From: Tubulanus polymorphus
Taxonomy: Eukaryota; Nemertea; Palaeonemertea; Tubulaniformes; Tubulanidae
Assembly (NCBI RefSeq): GCF_964204645.1
Contig: NC_134032.1
Span: 15,558,275 to 15,622,274, forward strand
Length of the DNA stretch: 64,000 bases
Direction: 5' to 3'
Part shown: piece after piece, positions 59,860 through 64,000 of the stretch
How positions within the stretch are numbered: position 1 is the first letter of the stretch
Layout of the letters: each line of letters starts with the position of its first letter
Position numbers and translations under genes: made by a program
Notes under the pieces: generated by a model
Databases searched by the model: none
Seen by the model: the letters and a program-made list of their open reading frames with translations, nothing else
What the model was told of the DNA's origin: nothing

Positions 59860-60011
59860 GGGACAGGCAACCAGTCTATGCTCAGACTCACCTACCAGTG
59901 TATGGAATACCTCCACTCCGGCGTTCGATTGCCAGGGCACGGAATCTTGCTCACATTTATACAATTCTTTTCATGCACGCCGCGCTTTATTATGCAGTGA
60001 ACTCTGAAGGT

Positions 60012-60320
60012 TTAGTTTGGGCTATTCACGCGATCACGCCCCGCCGAAGAGTTATCCCTGCAGACTAACCATCGTAAACCAGAGAAGCGTTCCGGAATCC
60101 ATTTTTGAGGATACATCTTCACGTGTCGGGGTTTGATTGCCTTCCACCGATTCAAGCCAACACGAATCCTGCGGCTAGTGCAGATCACTCTTTGGTCTTC
60201 TGTTCTTCGGCCTCGTCGAACTGAATTCAGTTTGTCCGGATTTCTAATAGTGACGAATGCAAAAAGTGAAGGAAAGGAGGCATCCGAAAACTCCATATAG
60301 ACTCCTGAAGTTAAAGACAT
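60012..60320 (-). CDS. Hypothetical 102-aa frame (doubtful)
   Basis: ATG at 60320. It begins MSLTSGVYMEFSDASFPSLF and has basic stretches (SVRRGRRTEDQR, RIRVGLNRWKAIKPRHVK). No recognised family, no flanking exon. Plausible codon texture, but chance is possible. Confidence 0.25.
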   Translation of the reverse strand: MSLTSGVYMEFSDASFPSLFAFVTIRNPDKLNSVRRGRRTEDQRVICTSRRIRVGLNRWKAIKPRHVKMYPQKWIPERFSGLRWLVCRDNSSAGRDRVNSPN

Positions 60321-60697
60321 AGGGTTCAGTTAATGCCTTTCTACTTGATGTTTCTAGAAGATACGGAAAGGACCAAACTCAATATCCCCACTAAAACAGG
60401 GATGTATTTAATATGGTTTCATCGTTTCATCATTTGAAGTGAACGTAAACAGCTTGAAAACAAAAACTACCACGAAAATATATCTTAAACTAAATTCAAT
60501 TTCAACGCGATTAATTGTTTACATCAATTTCACCCAGCGGCGTTTGTTATCGAACTGTGATTGAGTTTATATTCATTATCAGATCTGAAATAGCTCCCGT
60601 TATAGCTGCACAGAAAAACGAGTCTATCATGATGTTCCAACTACACAACTACTGTGGCATGCGAGTAATAAATTCACTTTTCCGATACATATCGATT

Positions 60698-60865
60698 AAG
60701 GGGCAGCACTAGACGGTTCAAGATTTTACACAGCGCGGTATGATTCTACTCTGGCAAGCGAGCTATAAGTTAGTTCACAGATTTGCCGCTATTGATTTGT
60801 TTCGGGGCAGCACCTGACGGTTAAGACATTGAAGAGCTCTGTATCTTGCTGTGGCACGCGAGATT
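60698..60865 (+). repeat. Two units related to the 1640-1915 repeat
   Basis: 'ggggcagcactagacggtt' (60701) and 'ggggcagcacctgacggtt' (60805) are about 104 bp apart. Each is followed about 50 bp on by 'tctggcaagcgag' or 'tgtggcacgcgag'. The shared 'gattttacaca...ctctggcaagc' resembles the 1.7-kb units. Confidence 0.4.
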
Positions 60866-61805
60866 CTGGTCTCTGGGTCCAGTTCTACAGTTCAGAGTCG
60901 ATTCATTTTCAATGGGTCGACAGAGAACTAGATCGCTCACAACTTGAAAAGAAGTATATACTAGTTATTGATGAAAAATTCGAAAATTCCCAAAAAATAA
61001 ATTATACAAATTAAGTAGTTCAATGAATTAATTATATATGCAAAATTTTCAATGAATCCCATCACATCTTCACTCTTATCTTTTTCTGATGATCTGGGCT
61101 CAATTGCACAGTGGTGACCTATATAATAATACTGTTCCATCCTATAGCTGTTGGAATCGCTAGTGAAACTTGCTTGTGAACTTATGGTCTCAGATAAGAC
61201 TGGTGATCTTAAATCGAAGACTTGGCACTGCGACCATTTACTGAGGATCTGGTTGTTATAAACTCTCGCATAAAAACAGTCTGAGGAGAAACTTGTATAG
61301 AAGAGGAATTCCACGAAGAAATTTCCACCAGAGAAAGCCGAGAAAACCAAAATATTTTTAAAAAAACTTGACAATGACCAAGTAATATATATATATGACA
61401 AACTAGTTTTATTAGAAGGCTTGTTGGCCTTTAAAGTTGAATCATATGTTTTTTTAGACAAACATCCATATACTAGAAAAATTTTTTTCTAACATGACAA
61501 AGTATAAAAAACATGATCTTTGAATTGTTCAACACTTGTTACAACACTTGTATGAACAGGCTCAAAGTTTTCTGAGCTAAAAACTCTCCATAACTGAATG
61601 TTTCAATAGCACACAAGTTATTCAATTTTTTACAATTTTTGATAAAAAAAAATGATAACATTTGAATTTTGATTTATCCCAGAAATCAAAAATTAACATA
61701 AATTTCTCAATAAAAGGACAATAATGTAGTCACTGTAATTACATTGATTATAATGTTGACGACTTGTGATTAAACCAAATTACGTTATCTGAAGTAAACT
61801 GAATA
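60866..61805. other. AT-rich stretch, no gene supported
   Basis: A minus-strand frame of 166 codons (60961-61461) exists but is low in complexity, lacks homology I can recognise, and its AT-rich codons fit the local composition. Confidence 0.4.
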
Positions 61806-63209
61806 CTAATTGAGACTAAAAAATAGAGATGACTTCAATAATGTGACAACTTATCCAAATGATGACTTACACACTTAGTGAATTGAATTAGAAATACAAA
61901 TTGAGACTCAAAAATAGAGATGACTTCAATAATGTGACGACTTATCCAAATGATGACTTACACACTTAGTGAATTGAATTAGAAATACAAATTGAGACTA
62001 AAAAATAGAGATGACTTCAATAATGTGACGACTTATCCAAATGATGACTTACACACTTAGTGAATTGAATTAGAAATACAAATTGAGACTCAAAAATAGA
62101 GATGACTTCAATAATGTGACGACTTATCCAAATGATGACTTACACACTTAGTGAATTGAATTAGAAATACAAATTGAGACTAAAAAATAGAGATGACTTC
62201 AATAATGTGACAACTTATCCAAATGATGACTTACACACTTAGTGAATTGAATTAGAAATACAAATTGAGACTCAAAAATAGAGATGACTTCAATAATGTG
62301 ACAACTTATCCAAATGATGACTTACACACTTAGTGAATTGAATTAGAAATACAAATTGAGACTCAAAAATAGAGATGACTTCAATAATGTGACAACTTAT
62401 CCAAATGATGACTTACACACTTAGTGAATTGAATTTGAAATACAAATTGAGACTCAAAAATAGAGATGACTTCAATAATGTGACAACTTATCCAAATGAT
62501 GACTTACACACTTAGTGAATTGAATTAGAAATACAAATTGAGACTAAAAAATAGAGATGACTTCAATAATGTGACAACTTATCCAAATGATGACTTACAC
62601 ACTTAGTGAATTGAATTAGAAATACAAATTGAGACTCAAAAATAGAGATGACTTCAATAATGTGACAACTTATCCAAATGATGACTTACACACTTAGTGA
62701 ATTGAATTAGAAATACAAATTGAGACTCAAAAATAGAGATGACTTCAATAATGTGACAACTTATCCAAATGATGACTTACACACTTAGTGAATTGAATTA
62801 GAAATACAAATTGAGACTCAAAAATAGAGATGACTTCAATAATGTGACAACTTATCCAAATGATGACTTACACACTTAGTGAATTGAATTAGAAATACAA
62901 ATTGAGACTCAAAAATAGAGATGACTTCAATAATGTGACAACTTATCCAAATGATGACTTACACACTTAGTGAATTGAATTAGAAATACAAATTGAGACT
63001 CAAAAATAGAGATGACTTCAATAATGTGACAACTTATCCAAATGATGACTTACACACTTAGTGAATTGAATTAGAAATACAAATTGAGACTCAAAAATAG
63101 AGATGACTTCAATAATGTGACAACTTATCCAAATGATGACTTACACACTTAGTGAATTGAATTAGAAATACAAATTGAGACTCAAAAATAGAGATGACTT
63201 CAATAATGT
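61806..63209 (-). repeat. 91-bp satellite array, about 15 units (right array)
   Basis: The unit is 'tgacttcaataatgtgacaa' plus 'cttatccaaatgatgactta' plus 'cacacttagtgaattgaatt' and so on. It is the reverse complement of the 3588-4400 unit with one extra base. Units are far more uniform than those of the left array. Confidence 0.95.
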
Positions 63210-63296
63210 TTTTTTTCTATATCTCGTTCGTATGATGATCACCTAGAGTCGAATACAGGAATTCGGAATGGAGAATAAGTGCGCATTAATCATCCA

Positions 63297-63372
63297 ACTC
63301 TTTCTTCCCTTCTCTTTCTTCCCTTCCTTTCTCTTTGTTCCCTTCTCTTTCTTCCCTTCTCTTTCTTGTTTA
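63297..63372. repeat. Polypyrimidine tract (ctctttcttccctt)n
   Basis: A strand-biased C/T run next to the satellite array. It may have been a branch-site or spacer sequence of the downstream exon copy, but no acceptor lies directly after it. Confidence 0.8.
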
Positions 63373-63594
63373 CGTTTCCCTGAAAATACGTTATATATTT
63401 CACATGTATGATTAAAATTGAAAATATAAATGCTGCAATGAAAGATAATGAGAATTGCATAAACATGAAGAATTCATTTCAATCTGAAATAATAAACCTC
63501 TAAAATTAATTTAGGAATTATTTTATGAAACTGATCACTGATTCATAAAAATGTTAATTCTTAATTCAATCTTTCATTATCATTTTTGCCGGTG

Positions 63595-63985
63595 AGTAAG
63601 TACAAATTTACTGCGTCCATGCTAATTTATTCATACCATGATTAAGGATAGTTGTAAGGAAAGTACTGAACTCTATGACTGACTCATTATAAAATGTATT
63701 TTCAAATGATTTAATAGTTATACTTATTTTTCTAGATGCCAAAAGCAGGTTTCAAGCCAATACAATCACATTAAACCATTCAAGTATGCCAAAGGCAATG
63801 AAAAAAATGCGGGCGCCGGCCCATCCACATTTATGAATTATGCCCAAAGCTCAAAAGAAAACCCGGGGCACGTGCCCATCCACATCAAGCCCGTATGCTG
63901 CTGTAAGTACACATTTACTGCTTTCATGCTAATTGATTCATACCATGATTAAGGATAGTTGTAAGGAAAGTACTGAACTGTGACA
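63595..63985 (+). repeat. Tandem duplication of about 306 bp containing exon and donor
   Basis: 'gtaagtacaaatttactgcg' near 63598 and 'gtaagtacacatttactgct' at 63903 start near-identical stretches of about 85 bp ('ataccatgattaaggatagt', 'tgtaaggaaagtactgaact'). The second is the intron start after exon 63840-63902; the first follows an eroded exon. Confidence 0.75.
63840..63902 (+). CDS. First coding exon of a paralogue of the 344-aa gene (partial, runs off the window)
   Basis: ATG at 63840 opens MPKAQKKTRGTCPSTSSPYA and ends GCTGCT|gtaagtac. It is 63 nt, exactly as long as the coding part of the first exon of the 344-aa gene (MPKATTKTRGAGPSTSSPYN), and ends in the same phase. Two eroded starts precede it: ATGCCAAAAGCAGG at 63736 (after a 'tttttctag' acceptor) and ATGCCAAAGGCAATG at 63786; both soon meet stops. 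The gene is on the plus strand, opposite to its paralogue. Later exons are outside the window. Confidence 0.65.
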
Positions 63986-64000
63986 CGATATATGAAGGAT

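Noticed and set aside
60961-61461. 166-codon minus-strand frame
   Set aside because: AT-rich low-complexity sequence, no recognised features, no exon partner, adjacent to the satellite array.

Overview
This is eukaryotic, animal-type DNA: genes are split into small exons with clear GT-AG junctions, introns are long and AT-rich, and much of the window is tandem and fold-back repeats. CUB-domain architecture, numerous MITE-like elements and minisatellites suggest a marine invertebrate, perhaps a lophotrochozoan such as a mollusc, brachiopod or annelid. The species cannot be fixed from the sequence alone. No rRNA, functional tRNA or CRISPR array was seen.

Region 1-4.6 kb is repeats: a LINE 3' end, a three-unit hairpin-bearing repeat, fold-back elements, a (TA)n tract and a 90-bp satellite. 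From 4.6 to 17.0 kb a plus-strand gene encodes a secreted 16-cysteine protein of about 236 aa in four exons. Its 10.6-kb second intron wholly contains a minus-strand gene (6682-14700) of 20 exons, rebuilt by matching splice sites and phases. That gene encodes about 1055 aa: signal peptide, five CUB domains, one transmembrane helix, and a cytoplasmic tail of about 20 tandem 13-residue tyrosine repeats, several of the YxxP type. It reads as a cell-surface receptor with a phosphotyrosine-docking tail.

Region 17-39 kb is gene-poor. It holds fold-back elements (one inserted in another), a 1.92-kb tandem duplication built on a 53-bp minisatellite, a 0.65-kb repeat in two opposite copies, and at least eight unrelated tandem arrays. 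From 39.6 to 57.5 kb a second minus-strand gene was rebuilt: nine coding exons plus a 5' UTR exon, 344 aa, with polyGln, polySer, Pro-rich stretches, a helical segment and basic nuclear-localisation-like clusters. Its introns hold a decayed retrotransposon and large minisatellites of 63, 55, 52 and 47 bp. About 0.7 kb upstream of its 5' exon, and divergent from it, lies a small two-exon plus-strand gene candidate.

Region 59-64 kb holds repeats and the same 90/91-bp satellite as at 3.6-4.4 kb but in the opposite orientation. At the right edge a plus-strand exon (63840-63902) is a recognisable paralogue of the first coding exon of the 344-aa gene, with two eroded copies before it. The paralogous gene continues outside the window.

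Gene models here come from reading splice sites and frames by eye; each full model is an exact multiple of three without internal stops, which supports them, but none was checked against transcripts or databases.
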